Of a stretch of 64,000 nt of DNA, positions 11,126 to 28,417 are shown piece after piece. A program made the position numbers and the translations under genes. The notes beneath the pieces are model-generated. The model was not told where the DNA came from. It was given only the letters and a program-made list of their open reading frames with translations, and ran no database searches. The DNA is taken from positions 81,336,001 to 81,400,000 of the forward strand of contig CM074862.1 of assembly GCA_037501455.1 (NCBI GenBank). The letters run 5' to 3'. Source of the DNA: Lantana camara. Its lineage: Eukaryota; Streptophyta; Magnoliopsida; Lamiales; Verbenaceae. Within the stretch, counting starts at the first letter, position 1. Each line of letters opens with the position of its first letter.

Positions 11126-13936
11126 TCAAGCGGCAGGAGCGACATCCTCCTCCAAATTTAAGATCACATTCTGAGCAGGGGTAACGGGACCTTGCGCTTG
11201 TGGAAGAGGAGCTTGGAGACCCTGAGCATCAGGAATCGGAGCGTTGGGTAGCGCGGGGACGTTAGCTGGCGGAGCCGGAGCATTCTCGGGGTTTGGAGCT
11301 GGGGTGTTTTCCTGAGGGATAATTTCCTGAGGGCCCTCGGGGGCAGGTTCAGCATCATTAACCCCCTCGTTTTGTTCTGCTTGGGGTAGTTCCTCCATAG
11401 GATGAGCCTCCTTATATTCGTCTTGGAGGAGTTCAACTATAAAGTTGTACTCCGGCTCAGCCAGGTTACCCTCTGGATCCTCATTTCCCTCCTCTTCCTC
11501 GCACCGCTCGTTGAGTCTCAGCCCCATATCTGTCCGTCCGCGAGCAGAAGCTTCTGCCTGGCCCAGGTGGATCAGTTGTTCAATGGCCAAGTTGAAGGCC
11601 TTCTGCCCCTCGTCAAAGCAATGGAGCGATGCTGCAAAGCCAAAAGCTTTGGAATGACAGAACTTAATGATCGCCTCCTTGTCGGCCTTCTCAATTCGCT
11701 CGGGAAGCTGCGCCATTACGTTCGCATACTTCCTCTCAGCCTTGTTGGACCTGGTGACCCACCCATTCCGATCCTCCATCGGCTTCTTATAGTTCTCCTG
11801 AATGGTGTTGTAGTCCGAGCGCCATTTCCGTCGAGCCGTCTCTGACTTCTTGAAATCCTCTTGGAGATTCTTCATCTCTGCTTCCAACTTTTTGTGCTCG
11901 GTCTCGAGGGAGAGAAACTTTGCCTTCTCTACATCCAACTCCTCCTGAATCTGAGCCGGGTCATTTGAGTGCGCCATCTTCTTGTATTTTGCTTTGCGCT
12001 CGGCGTATACGGTGGCGCGCATCTGGAGATTCTTGGCCCTCGGAAGTACTTGCTGCATTTTTCAAAGGGAAAAGTATTTCATACTTAGCATATTGATTTG
12101 AGCATAAACAAGTGTTTGAATGGAGGAAGAATAATAGGGCTTACAGAGATGAGGGCGTGGACCATATCTACAGCCACTCTCTCAGAGTTCTGGGAAAACA
12201 ACTCCGGATGGTCCCCAGTGAATTGCACCCTTTCATAGAACCCCTCGGTGATGGTCCTCGAGGGTGGACGCTCGGCCAAAAGAATAGGACCCTCATTGGG
12301 AAGGCGCTCGAAATGCCTGTCTCCCATGCGGTCAAAACTCCACAAGCGCTCTTCCTCAGAAGAGGAAGTTTCTCCGTCTCCACACGTCCCCACGGCAACC
12401 TGTTTACCCTTGCCCGTTACAGGGAAGCTGTCAGGCATCCTCTTCCTTTTCCTAGAAGCTTGAGCGCCATCTCCCTGATGCTCCCTGATAATAACGCTCG
12501 GGTGTGGCCTCGTCATTTCTGTAGAGGGAGGGATGGCTCCCCTCTGGTTGGTCGTGTCTACCGGCCTCGTGACAATTCTCATTTCTGTGTTGGCCGCTCG
12601 GATTTCTCCGCGGCCTCTGGGTGGTGGGACTGTGCTTTACCTGGCCCCTTGGTGCCCCCTTCGGCCTCAAGGGATCTGTTGGTTGCCCTGTTAGTTGGGG
12701 CTGTTTTGGCGATTGCGGTTGTTAATAAAGTTAGCGACGTTGCGCATGTTACCACCAGCCATTATGATAGCAACGCCTGGAAAGAAGAAAGAAAACGAGG
12801 GTTAAAACTTAGATATAACAAATATTTGCAGAAAGAGAGTGAAGAATAATCAAGCAGTTAGTATTCCTATCTAAAGTTAGTTCATAGAAGCTAACCGTCT
12901 CTCTCCAAATTCTGAGCGGGGGGATTTCTGATAAAATGAGGGTCGTTTGTAATTCCACAAAGAAACATGACTTCAGCATCATCAGTTAGATCCTTTGCTT
13001 GGATTATCCAACGCTCGTCCCTCATGGCACCGGCAAGATCTTTAGGCTAGTTTTCGGGAAAGGTGTGGGGTAAACGATACCTAACTATGGGTCCCTCCCC
13101 ATGAGAAACCCACTCTCGGGGTACCCCAAAATCTTCACCCTCCGGAGCCCTTACAAAGAACAATTTCTTTTTCCACTCTACACCATGGGTTGTAGGAGAG
13201 TCAATCAGTTTCAGATCGGATTTGGCTTGGATATAGAAAAAGCCCGCCCTCGGGAATGAACGGGACGAGCGGGCAACTTGAAAAAGGGCATTAAAGTTTC
13301 GAAACGAGGGTTGATGTTGGGTACACGCCATGAGAATTATGAAAACGGTTATTAAAGATAAACCGTTGGGCAAAATTTGGGTAGGACACAGGTTAAGGTT
13401 GTTGAGAAACGAGGATCCCCAAATACTACAGAATCTAAGTAAATGACCATATCCCCCGGGGGTGGATTACTCGCTCGCTCGTCTTCATTAGGGATCCTCC
13501 ACTGGAAACGAGGATCCCAATATATTGGGGCCAGCATCGATACTATTTCCCCTCGTGTGATTGTGCTTTGGATTTCTTCTGGGGGAATTTCAATTGCTTG
13601 CATGCCAAAACTTTCGCCCTCGTTTGACCCTTTGGCTTTCTTGGATTTCTTGGGTCTCTGGGACTTCTTCCTTTTACCCTTGACGGGGGCTTTCTCCGAG
13701 GGCCCAGCTTCTTCTTCTACCTCCGGATTAGGAGCGGAAATTGCCACCGTAACAGTATGACGATGGGGGTGGGTTGCCCTCTCTGTTAGAGCCCACGGTT
13801 CCCCTTGTCTTTCTGCCTCCATGACCATATTCATCTCTTCAAAAAGATGCTCAACCCCTCCTGGGTCCCTCTCATCCATAGCAGACACTGTCGCGTCTAA
13901 TTCCTCGTCCCTGGGAGAAGAGTTTTGACTGGCCAT
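11126..13936 (-). pseudogene. Antisense accessory gene (aORF) of Tat element
   Basis: Several minus-strand ORFs form one decayed gene transcribed against pol. The first part (13936-13047) begins MASQNSSPRDEELDA, has a Lys-rich stretch (KGKRKKSQRPKKSKK), then, after a frameshift near 13380, a domain like the plant family called putative gypsy-type transposon (Transposase_28): FFYIQAKSDLKL and WKKKLFFVRAPEGEDFG. The middle exon ends at 12145 with donor GTAAG. The next begins at 12052 after an ATGCAG acceptor; this 92 bp intron joins the two frames in phase. The last exon (12052-11126) is a charged coiled coil followed by a Pro/Ala/Asn-rich acidic tail. Frame breaks near 12640-13050 remain unresolved. 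Function of these proteins is unknown. Confidence 0.75.
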
Positions 13937-14521
13937 GTCTTCAACTTCACGGGTAAATTCTTCGACATGGTTTCTGGAAAATTTTGGGGATTTGAGGGAG
14001 GTTTTGTAAACACGAAAATTCTAGGAAGTGAAAGGTCTCTGGGAATCTTTTTGATCCTAACAAGTACTAAGGTTAGCAAGTCAGAAACTAGAAGGATAGC
14101 AAGAAATTTACCTTTTGATCTCTGAAGAAAAGTTTGGAGTTAATTGCAACTCTCTGAAGTTTGCTCTAAGAAGTGTTAGCACAAAGGGATTTCTGAATTC
14201 TAGTTCGCGTAAAGAAGAAGGAGAATGGCGAATCTCCTATTTATAAGGTGGGATTTGGGAATATTAAATTCAAAGGCAATCATTTCCCGCCTTGGTAACC
14301 GTCACCCACTTCCCGAGATTCACGCGTCGTTTCCTTGATAATCGCCACCACTCGCCCATCAGCATTTAATGCTGAGCTCCACGAGCGGTCACTTGAAATG
14401 ACTTCATTTATTGCTTGTCAGAAGAAGCTTCTACAACAAGCAAGACACTCGAGCACGAGCATCTCCCTCGGACATTGGAAAATTTTAAATTCTACAGCCT
14501 TACCATCAATGACTGCAGAAT

Positions 14522-15400
14522 TGAAGGGGCAAAATACGCTTGACCCACGTTTTGACACGTGGTACAGTCAACGCATGACAAGTGGATTCAACGATCCCCC
14601 AAGTCAACCCCTATGAGCGTCCCAGACCTCACTAGCACAAGGCCACATAAAGCATGTCGTCGTTCATAAAGCACATGATCACCCCAGGCTCACTAACGAG
14701 CGCCTCACCCAAGGCTCACTAACGAGCGCCAATTTCGCTGCCATGCACTCCATGGCTCCGATGAAATCATCATCAAGCGTCATGTCCCTTCGGACACACC
14801 CCCATACAACAGCAAATTAAAGGGGTCCCACTCCCCCTCGTAGCACTGCTTGGGCGCCCATCCCTATGCGGATCTTCAAGCCCATCAGTCTCGGTTGACA
14901 CGAGCGTGCCTCCCGCCCTCATTACCAACCTCAAAAACGGCTCTCTGGCACCCGTACAGGCCCCGCGCACCTACCACTGTTACAAACACTAACTTCTACC
15001 AACTTTTGCAGGAGATTCCTCCTAGGTTTCTCCTCGTTGCGACATGTGTTAGGGCAACATTAGGGCAGGACCACACGAGGCAAATTACCAAAGGGTCCCT
15101 GACCCTCAACTATAAATATGGGAATTCATCTTCATCCCTGTAAGCATTCTCCACTACCGTAACTTCATGCCTTTGCTTGCATACTCTTTCAGATCATTAT
15201 CTGACTTGAGTGTCGGAGAGTCAAACTGGGAATCACCCCCAGTTTCCCCAACTTGGCCTTCTGACCTTGTTGGTGTTTGTCCTAGTAGGTAGAGCCCATA
15301 GCTTTTCCGGCGACCCTCTTTGAGCTTCACCCTCAGTTTCCTTACCTCAATAAAATAGAAAGTGATCGGAGTTTGACCCTAACCTGATCGAATACCATCA
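14522..15400 (+). repeat. 3' LTR of Tat element
   Basis: This is the partner of 3335-4213: same length, starting tgaaggggcaaaatacg and ending gaataccatca. It ends only 490 bp upstream of the GFAT start codon and carries the same TATA-like ctataaatatggga motif near 15109-15123, pointing toward GFAT. Confidence 0.96.
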
Positions 15401-15890
15401 TTGAGAAAATTATGGTATTATTCAATTAATTGAGAAAATTTAGGTAATTGGTTTTTTAAAAAAGTTTTGTATAGGTAATTTGGAAATGATTTGAGTAATT
15501 AAAGATATTATGGTATTATACAATTAATTAATTGAGAAAATTTAGATAATTGATTTTTTTAAAAGTTTTTAAACTTATTAATAAATGATCAACCAATAGA
15601 ATAATTTCTAAGGAATAAAAATTTTCAAAAAAAGGGAAAAAATAATGGAAAAGTCCACAATTTCTTGCAAGTTGCGAGATTACAAGCCACGTGTTCGACA
15701 AGTGGGCACAATGTCAAGCCCCCATTGGCTAGAACACACCACCTTAACTGACCTGTTTGAGAGCCATCAGTCAAAATTCCAAAGCCAAACTGATGAACTA
15801 TTTCACTGAATCTTCCTTTGATCTCCCTCCATAATTCCCACATCCTACAATCAAACTACTCGCCCTGAAACAGAAAAACCGAGAAACACG
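15401..15890. other. Region between Tat 3' LTR and GFAT start codon
   Basis: The first ~170 bases hold two partial copies of an AT-rich unit: attatggtattat.caattaa recurs at ~15409 and ~15512, and tttggaaatgatttgagtaa at ~15479 also occurs at ~3288 on the far side of the retrotransposon. The remaining ~290 bases are the likely core promoter and 5' UTR of GFAT. No definite TATA box was assigned. A minus-strand ORF at 15625-15843 has no recognisable product. Confidence 0.6.
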
Positions 15891-21218
<5,328 letters not shown>

Positions 21219-22127
21219 GCAATGCTGTCAAAAAAAACAAGAAAAACGAAAGAAAGAAAACAACTCCGTCGTACCTGACAGCTCTTTTTTTCTGCGGCGA
21301 TTCAACTTACCTAGAGGTCATTGTAATTACCAGGCAGTTGATCTAATCTTGAAGAAGGTGATATGACATTTAACCCGACTTATAACTTGTGTTCGCTATG
21401 TATATTGGTCTTGTGATATGAAGTGTGAGTCTTTTGGTTGAGGTTGTCTGATCTTTATAGAGTATAGACAGATGGTTGTTCTCATCCCTCCCTCACTATC
21501 TATGACAGTCGAAACCCCACATTATCTGTAAAATTGTTCATGTTTTATGTTATGACTTTTTTAGACAACTTTTGAAATGGGCATGATATGATATATGATT
21601 CACGAATATGGATACGGTGATACGGATACGACATGGACTCGACGATAATTTTTTTTTTTAGAAATTTTCACTTAAGAAGTGTCTGTTACGATATGACATG
21701 ACAAAATAATATTTTTAGAAGTTTGCCTGCATTAAAGGATACAATCAATTTCGTACCATCGTAGAATCCATAACCAAGAATCACTTTGTACTTGTACATA
21801 TAGTCGCTCACAATTTGTATAAGTATATATCTTCAAATTAAACTTCATTTGATTGATTGTCCTATTGATGATGTTAATAATACTAACAAAGTCCAACTCA
21901 GAACTTATTTCCTTTTAATTTCAACAAATTTAGTTTATATCCATGACATATTTTCTCCTATAACGTTTATTATTTTTAACAGAGTGATGTTATATTAATG
22001 GCCAATTTTATTATATAAATGGAATAATTGATGATATATTAATTCCATTATCGATTTTGCATCTCAGAATAAATATGCTTATAACAGCTATACTCAATCA
22101 AAATTACGGAGAATTAATGTTTCATCC
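21219..22127. other. GFAT 3' UTR and intergenic DNA
   Basis: The first few hundred bases are presumably the GFAT 3' UTR. From ~21585 to 21700 there is a fragment with repeated gatacgg/gatacga/gacatg words that resembles sequence at 60110-60680 and 49130-49290, suggesting a dispersed repeat. The rest is AT-rich with no gene seen. Confidence 0.55.
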
Positions 22128-22236
22128 CTGATAAGGCTAATGACTTATCCCAAACACTCCAGTTTGAAAATAACCAATTTTACATCCCCAATACACAAGA
22201 TATTTTTTGTAAACCCCCTAAAACGTGTGAAAAGGC
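22128..22236 (+). repeat. Left terminal inverted repeat of large element
   Basis: Pairs with 48847-48960 in inverted orientation, with shared blocks AGTTTGAAAA, CAATACACA and TAAACCCCCTAA in order. The outer boundary is approximate. Confidence 0.7.
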
Positions 22237-22499
22237 CGTTTTACCCTTCTTGAATTCAAGAATCAGTATAACTTTCCCTTGAATCATCTTTGAGAATCTT
22301 CATCTTTCAGAAGCCGATACCTACCGCCGCCGACGAGCACTCCGGCCTCCATACATCCGCCCCCACATCTGGTAATTGTAACAACACTGATACTGCAAAT
22401 TAGGTTTTTAATTCCGGATTTGAGGGTCTTAATTCGGCATTTAGGGCTTGCAATTCGGATTTTAGGGCTTGCAATTAATTGGGCAGTTTTCGTTGTCAA

Positions 22500-23178
22500 T
22501 TAGTTCCGATAGCTAGATTGAAGCAAATCTCAAATAGGTCCAGCGCCGGGAAAAGCAACGGTAAAACTACGCAGAGCGACAAAATACAATGTCGTTGCTC
22601 GCCAACATATTTTACTGAAAAAATGGCCGAAATTGGTGTGCTAACTGATGCCTAAAGGCAAAGGATATTGGCGACTCCATTTGGCTCATTCCTTCAAATG
22701 CATGGAGTTCAAGGTACAAACAAACGCGTTGGGGCGCTGTTGGAACGTTATAACGTGGGTCTACGGGCATTCAACTTTGGTCAAGTCAGTGTACCCTTTA
22801 CTGACACAGAGCTCTCAATTGTGTTGGGTCTACAATGTGAGGGTAACCCTGTTCGGCAACTGTATTTTGACAACAAAAACGGTAGGGTGACACGTGCTAA
22901 CATATTGGCCAGGTTACAGGGCTTGGCTTGTAGGAGTGATGCCGAAGGCATCGATGATTTTGCAAGAATGTTCATATTGTTTGTTTTTTCTACATTGCTT
23001 TTTCCACGCAACAGCCTTAAGCTGCCAATTGGTCTGATATGCTATGTAGATGACTTAAAGTATATCGACAGATTCTCTTGGGGTGCTGCTGTTTATAATT
23101 TTTTGGTTTTGTCAATTGAGAAGTTCAAAGTTGATTCCAAACAGTTTCTTGACGGTTGTACCATGGGGCTGATGGTAA

Positions 23179-23252
<74 letters not shown>

Positions 23253-24998
23253 ATCTTGTTTTTTATATCTATGCAGTTGTGTTTGTCTTTTTGATCCCCC
23301 TAGTCTGTTTTAAATCCAGGTTTGGTTCATTGAGCATTTTCCCTCCTGTGGGCATGCCGTGTTGGTGCAGGCCTTCCCACGGTTTTTGAAGTGGGGGAAG
23401 AGTAATTTGCCTGCACAAAAGAAGGAAATTGAAAAACGTTTCAGCAAGCTGACCTTCTCCGACGCAAGTAAACATTATGATTAAAAACGTTATGTATACA
23501 TGAATTATGATGAGCTATATGCTTATATTATACAATTTAATCGTTTGCTTGCAGCTATATCAAATTAAACCTGCTAATAAAAAGGAGCTTAAGTTGTTTG
23601 ATTGTGTAGAGGATCTACCAGAGTCTGCCTTTCAAAATGAGGTTGATGATGATGATGATGATGATGGTTTAGAGGATGATGTGGACGAGGAGTAGAAAGA
23701 TGGTAAGAGGAAAAAATCTAATAAGCGTGCAAAGTCTAACAAAAGAAGGAAGACAGCTGCTGAGAACTCTGTTGTACAAGGGGTTGAAGGGGATGTTGGT
23801 GAGGGGAAGGATGAAGCTGAGGAGCAGGATGAGGGTGAGGAGAATGTTGTAGAGGAGAAGGATGAAGATGTGCAGGAGCTTTCGAGGCGTGATTCTGTAG
23901 ATCTTCTTGTTTGTGACGTCATTTGTGATTTGAGGACTGAATGGGGGAAATCTGAGGATGAAGTTCAGGGGGCTGTTGTTGATGAGGATGAAGTTCAGGG
24001 GGCTATAGCTGAGTTCCCTCATGAAGCAGTTCATGTTGTTGAAGAGGCTGATGATGATGATTTTGATGCCCCAGTTTATTCTGTTGCTGATGATTTGAAG
24101 TCCTTTGTAGGTAGAAAGGATTTTGACGGGCGTGCATCTTTGAACGATGAAGCCCTTAAGGTGATCGATGGGATCATTGATGACTACTCTAGCATGTTCA
24201 AGTAAGTTTTTTTTTTATGCGTAATTAGTAATTTCAAAATCAAATTTGTATCAATGTGTAATTCTATTTTATTTTATTGTCAGTGACAAAAAGGTATATG
24301 TGTGTGGCGATAAAACGCGGGTGTTTGTGAGTGATATTCTGAGATTGATATGGGGTCAGTCAATGAATCAAAGGGTTTTCGAAGCCTATTTTCATATACT
24401 AATGGGTAGTGAGTACATTCCCACAAAATCCCACAAAATCTATTGCACTTCTTCATTTCTCACACAATATATAATAGATTTGGTAAAGGGATCCACGAAA
24501 ACCCACTATCTCTCAGCGAAAAGGATGAATAAATTTCTTCAAGAGCCCAAATTGATGAATTATGCGGTGCTGCAACTGGAAAGGCTCAACAGCGGTGTCA
24601 TTGACCAATGCCGGTACGTTATATTCCTATTGAACACTACCAATCATTGGCATTTGGTAGTGTACAACACAGTGGATAATAAGTTCTTGGCGTACAACTC
24701 CATGAGCTTGCCTAAAACACACCACGCGGAGAAGGTATGGGGTTGTTTCATGAAAGCATACTGGGAATACAAGGGCATTGCCAAAGTTGCTGCAGCTGAA
24801 AGGAACCCAGAAGCCACATCCAGCCGTACTCAAGCACCAGGAAACTTGGACTGTGGGACGTTTATTTGCCTCTTCGTGGAGTCGCTTGCGAAGGACACCG
24901 CGGAGTACAACCAGTTTGTAAAAGAGGTCCCCATTGCTGATTACCGTGTTCACATCGTCCACATGCTTCTAAAATTTGGTTTTCAACAGCTTGTATGA
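22500..24998 (+). pseudogene. ULP1-like cysteine protease gene (plant transposon type), decayed
   Basis: Exon 1 is open from ~22500 to 23174 (with YFTEKMAEIGVLTDA before a TAA at 22653, then GSFLQMHGVQGTNK and VPFTDTELSIVLGL). It ends at donor GTAAG, followed by an intron filled with a (TA)n tract. Exon 2 is 23320 to ~23467 (WFIEHFPSCGHAVLVQAF). Exon 3 is 23555-24201, very acidic (Asp7 run) with a nuclear-localisation-like KRKKSNKRAKSNKRRK, broken by TAG at 23693. Exon 4 is 24284-24998. The last exon is the C48 peptidase domain: His in NHWHLVVYN, Cys in LDCGTFICLF, but Asn (FLAYNSM) where the catalytic Asp is expected. The splice between exons 2 and 3 is out of phase as read, so another indel is likely. 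ULP1 enzymes remove SUMO; activity here is doubtful. Confidence 0.8.
23177..23249. repeat. (TA)n microsatellite in ULP1 intron
   Basis: An uninterrupted AT dinucleotide run of ~36 units begins 2 bases after the GTAAG donor of exon 1. ORFs reading it as Ile-Tyr repeats are artefacts. Confidence 0.95.
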
Positions 24999-25040
24999 AA
25001 GAAATATTAATTTTTTATAATTTTATACGTATAAAGTTTC

Positions 25041-25628
25041 TTTGTAATTTGGTAATTGAAAGTTGGGTTTGTCCAGTGAAAGGTTAAAAATGCGTAATTG
25101 AAAGTTGGGTTTGTCCAGTGAAACGTTAAAAATGCGTAATTGAAGTCATGGTTTGTTCAGTGAAAAGGTTAAAAATGCGTAATTGAAGGTTGGGTTTGTC
25201 CAGTTAAACGTTAAAAATGCGTAATTGAAAGTTGAGTTTGTCCAGTGAAAGGTTAAAAATGCGTAATTGAAGGTTGGGTTTGTCCAGTTAAACGTTAAAA
25301 ATGCGTAATTGAAAGTTGAGTTTGTCCAGTGAAACGTTAAAAATGCGTAATTGAAGTCATGGTTTGTCCAGTGAAAGGTTAAAAATGCGTAATTGAAAGT
25401 TGGGTTTATCCAGTGAAACGTTAAAAATACGTAATTGAAGTCATGCTTTGTTCAGTGAAAAGGTTAAAAATGCGTAATTGAAGGTTGAGTTTGTCCAGTT
25501 AAACGTTAAAAATGCGTAAAAAATGCGTAATTGAAGGTTGAGTTTGTCCAGTTAAACGTTAAAAATGCGTAATTGAAAGTTGAGTTTGTCCAGTGAAACG
25601 TTAAAAATGTGTAATTGAAGTCATGGTT
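25041..25628 (+). repeat. 42-bp minisatellite array, forward arm (part 1)
   Basis: About 14 tandem units of ~42 bp have the core gtaattgaaagttgggttt, then gtccagtgaaacgttaaaaatgc. Two unit variants alternate: one with aaagttgggttt, one with agtcatggttt. The array starts just after the ULP1 stop codon and is cut at 25628 by retrotransposon E1; the same unit resumes at 35472. Confidence 0.95.
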
Positions 25629-28417
25629 TGTAGCACCCGGAACACTAGGCGCCACATCCCCCGCACTATAGCCTCAATCCACATATGAAACCGACAATTC
25701 ATACATGAACCGAAACTATAGCGAACGGGAGACAATAAAAAAAAAAAAAACTCAAAAGCTAGGCGGGTACCCTCAATTAATACCAATAAACAAATCGGAG
25801 CAATAAAAGCGGAAGCAAAAACATTCAATACTTATAGGTACCATATTTACATATTTATTAATAGATACCAACATTTACATATCAATACATTATCATTTCC
25901 CCAAAATATGCCAAAACATGCTACAAAATGTATCAAGTATCAATAGATGAACAAAATATAAGGTGAAGTGTGCTAGACCCAAATACGACAAACTAGACTC
26001 TAATTTCCGCCTAGCACGAACCTGCAAAACTAAAAAGTTGAGGTGTCAATCCAACATGGACTGAGCGAGGGGTATAAATAAGTATATGTGCAATTACCAT
26101 GCAATTTATAACCTCGGGTAAGATTTTATAAAGAAAACAATATAGGTTTAAAATAACAAGAAATTCCCGCCCGAGATTACAACAATTCAATTTACAGTTA
26201 ACAATCAATTCAATCAATCAGTGGCCCGGCGAGTGAGGGCAAATCTCCAACCTTTCTCCGACAGTGTACAATACTTCAATTTAATTAATGAATTAGGTGA
26301 TCACACAAACAATTCTGTGCACAATTAGCAATTTCAATCAATAAATCCTTCTTCCTCCGGGTGATGGCGGGCTTGCAAGATCCAACCATCTAATCATGGT
26401 GTACGTCGGGAACATGACTCCCACGCACGGGATTTCTTCCTCCACCAAACCTCCTGGTGGATTCAGAGGTGATCCCACAATGGTGAGGATAGTGCAAGAG
26501 TTACCCGTCAGCCCTTGCTTTCCCGGTTGGCTCGATACACTACCCTCGGGCCCAACGTGAACAATAGCTACTCGCCAATGACAATTCGTCAATCAATCAA
26601 TCAATCCATTTTCGTGAAATCATTTGAAAATCATAAGGTTCGAAAACTATAGATATATAGATACGTTTTGGCCGAAAATCACATAAGGGTTGTAAGGGTT
26701 CTATATATCTAGAAATTAAACCTCACCTTAACCAACAAAAAGGAACAAAGAAACACCCTATGGAGCGTGCTCCTCGCCTCCGGGACCGAGATCTGTGCAA
26801 CAAGGACAAGTGTGAAATAAGACTCGACTCGAATGAACCAACTATGACGAACGGCAATGATATGTAACCTCAATCATGCATTTATAATCAATGAGTGTCC
26901 AATAGGAGCATACTTATCAATAAAGTAAGCATATAATTCATATAAGTCACATACGGGAGCCAAGGAAGTGAAAGGAATGCAAGAAGAGGGGTTTTGGTGA
27001 AGTTTGGCAAAAGTTAGAAAAAGTTGACAGTTTTTGGAACCGCATATGCTGTAGGAAAATGGAAATATCTTGATTTGTAGAAGCTGGAATTGAGTTTTGT
27101 TTATTGGAAATGAAACTATACACATAGAGCTTTCCGAGGATATATGGCTCGTTTTCTAGTTCAAAGCGAGGAGAAAATGGCGTAAGCTTGAAGTTGGATG
27201 ATTGCAGTTTGTCGGTAAAGCAGCGACACCAAAAAGAATTGATAATATCTCACAAATGGGAAAAGCTATTAAGGTGATTCCAATTGGAGGTTGTTCTAGA
27301 CTTCAAGAGCTTTCCGTGGATTCAAAAATCATGCCAATCGGAGTTCAAACAAAGTCGACACGGCCGTGTCAATATTGGCCTGAATTCTGACACGGCCGTG
27401 TCGGAATAAAAAAATTTCAACTCGAGGCCCCAACACGGCCGTGTTGGAAATGAACTAGGGTTGGACACGGCCGTGTTGAAGCAATTTCTGGGCGAAAAAC
27501 AGGGAAAAAACAGGGGGGGTTCACGGGAGATGACTCCCAAACCTTAAAACATCATACCAAAGCATTTAAATCACTCCAAATCATTATATATCATGCATAT
27601 AACTCAAAAACATCAATTAGGTAGCAAGTAGTCCATCAAAACTTGCTCAAAACAACAAGAATTCATCAAAGACATCTCATAAAATCCCATGCCATCAACC
27701 TCACATATGTCATGAATTCATGCAAACTTTCAACTCTAAAGATCATGATCATGCTTCTAATTACCAATAATCAAGGAATCACATCATATACACCAAACCC
27801 TACTCCAATAGATTCAAGAATTCAACCAATATCCAATTATACCTTGAAATGGAAGAAAGAAAGGATGTAGTGAAGATGAGGATAATGATGCTTCAACTTG
27901 TGCAATTATTCCTTCTTGAAATTAAACTTGGATTGATGAGATCTCTCCTTCCCTTCTCTTGGTGTAAAGATCGATTTTTAGTGTGTGTCATGTGTGTGAG
28001 GTTTGATGAAAATGTGAGGAATAAAGTGTATGAGACAATATGTATATACATGATATAATATATCTTCCACTAAATATGATGAATCACCACACTTTGCAAA
28101 CAAGTCCCCCTATAATTTAAATCCATGCAAATGAGTCCCATCTCTACACAAAAGACCACTTAGCTCCAAATCATGAAATACGATTAAGTCCAAGAATTTA
28201 CACAAGAGAGCAATTAAGAACATTTAATTCAATTAAATCACTTAGTTCATATAATTAACATAATTGACAATTCATATAAATGCTTGGAGATGTAATGCAT
28301 ATAATATGATGAAGGTTATGATTAAATAAACAGATGAAATGACTAAATTAAACCTCCCAACTCCCGAAGACCCGCTCGTGGCGTGCTTACCTGAACTTCT
28401 GGAAATTGGGCGTTACA
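25629..28417 (-). repeat. E1 3' LTR (2789 bp)
   Basis: This is the left copy on the plus strand, bounded by tgtagcaccc and gggcgttaca. It is 505 bp longer than its partner because it retains 26987-27490, absent from the other LTR. That extra segment holds four CACGGCCGTG-centred palindromes (27357-27480). No gene; small ORFs inside are artefacts. Confidence 0.95.

Larger units (their letters stand above)
3335..15400 (+). mobile_element. Ty3/gypsy LTR retrotransposon, Tat lineage (decayed)
   Basis: The 12066 bp element is bounded by two 879 bp LTRs that start TGA and end TCA. A primer-binding site follows the 5' LTR. Internally the order is gag, protease, reverse transcriptase, RNase H, a second RNase H, then integrase. 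A tandem-repeat region and a gene on the opposite strand precede the 3' LTR. The second RNase H and an antisense ORF between pol and the 3' LTR are known hallmarks of plant Tat elements such as Grande and Retand. My by-eye count gives about 50 differences between LTRs (~6%), mostly transitions, so the insertion is not young. No matching 5-bp target duplication is visible at the exact ends (gtatt versus ttgag), although AATTATGGTATT occurs just left of the 5' LTR and 8 bases beyond the 3' LTR. Stops and frameshifts make it non-autonomous. Confidence 0.95.

Noticed and set aside
12112..12849. 245-codon plus-strand ORF
   Set aside because: It is the shadow of the minus-strand Tat accessory gene, which has in-phase splice sites and a recognisable domain.
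15625..15843. 72-codon minus-strand ORF just upstream of GFAT
   Set aside because: No recognisable domain; it overlaps the likely GFAT promoter and 5' UTR, so chance is the simpler explanation.
22284..22499. 71-codon minus-strand ORF near the left TIR
   Set aside because: Opposite to the ULP1 leader and without domain; likely a chance frame.
23632..24034. Ser- and Phe/Leu-rich minus-strand ORFs
   Set aside because: They are antisense to the acidic Asp/Glu-rich exon of the ULP1 gene.
25041..25628. Regular ~42 bp repeats considered as a CRISPR array
   Set aside because: Units are contiguous without unique spacers, the context is a plant nuclear transposon, and there are no cas genes.
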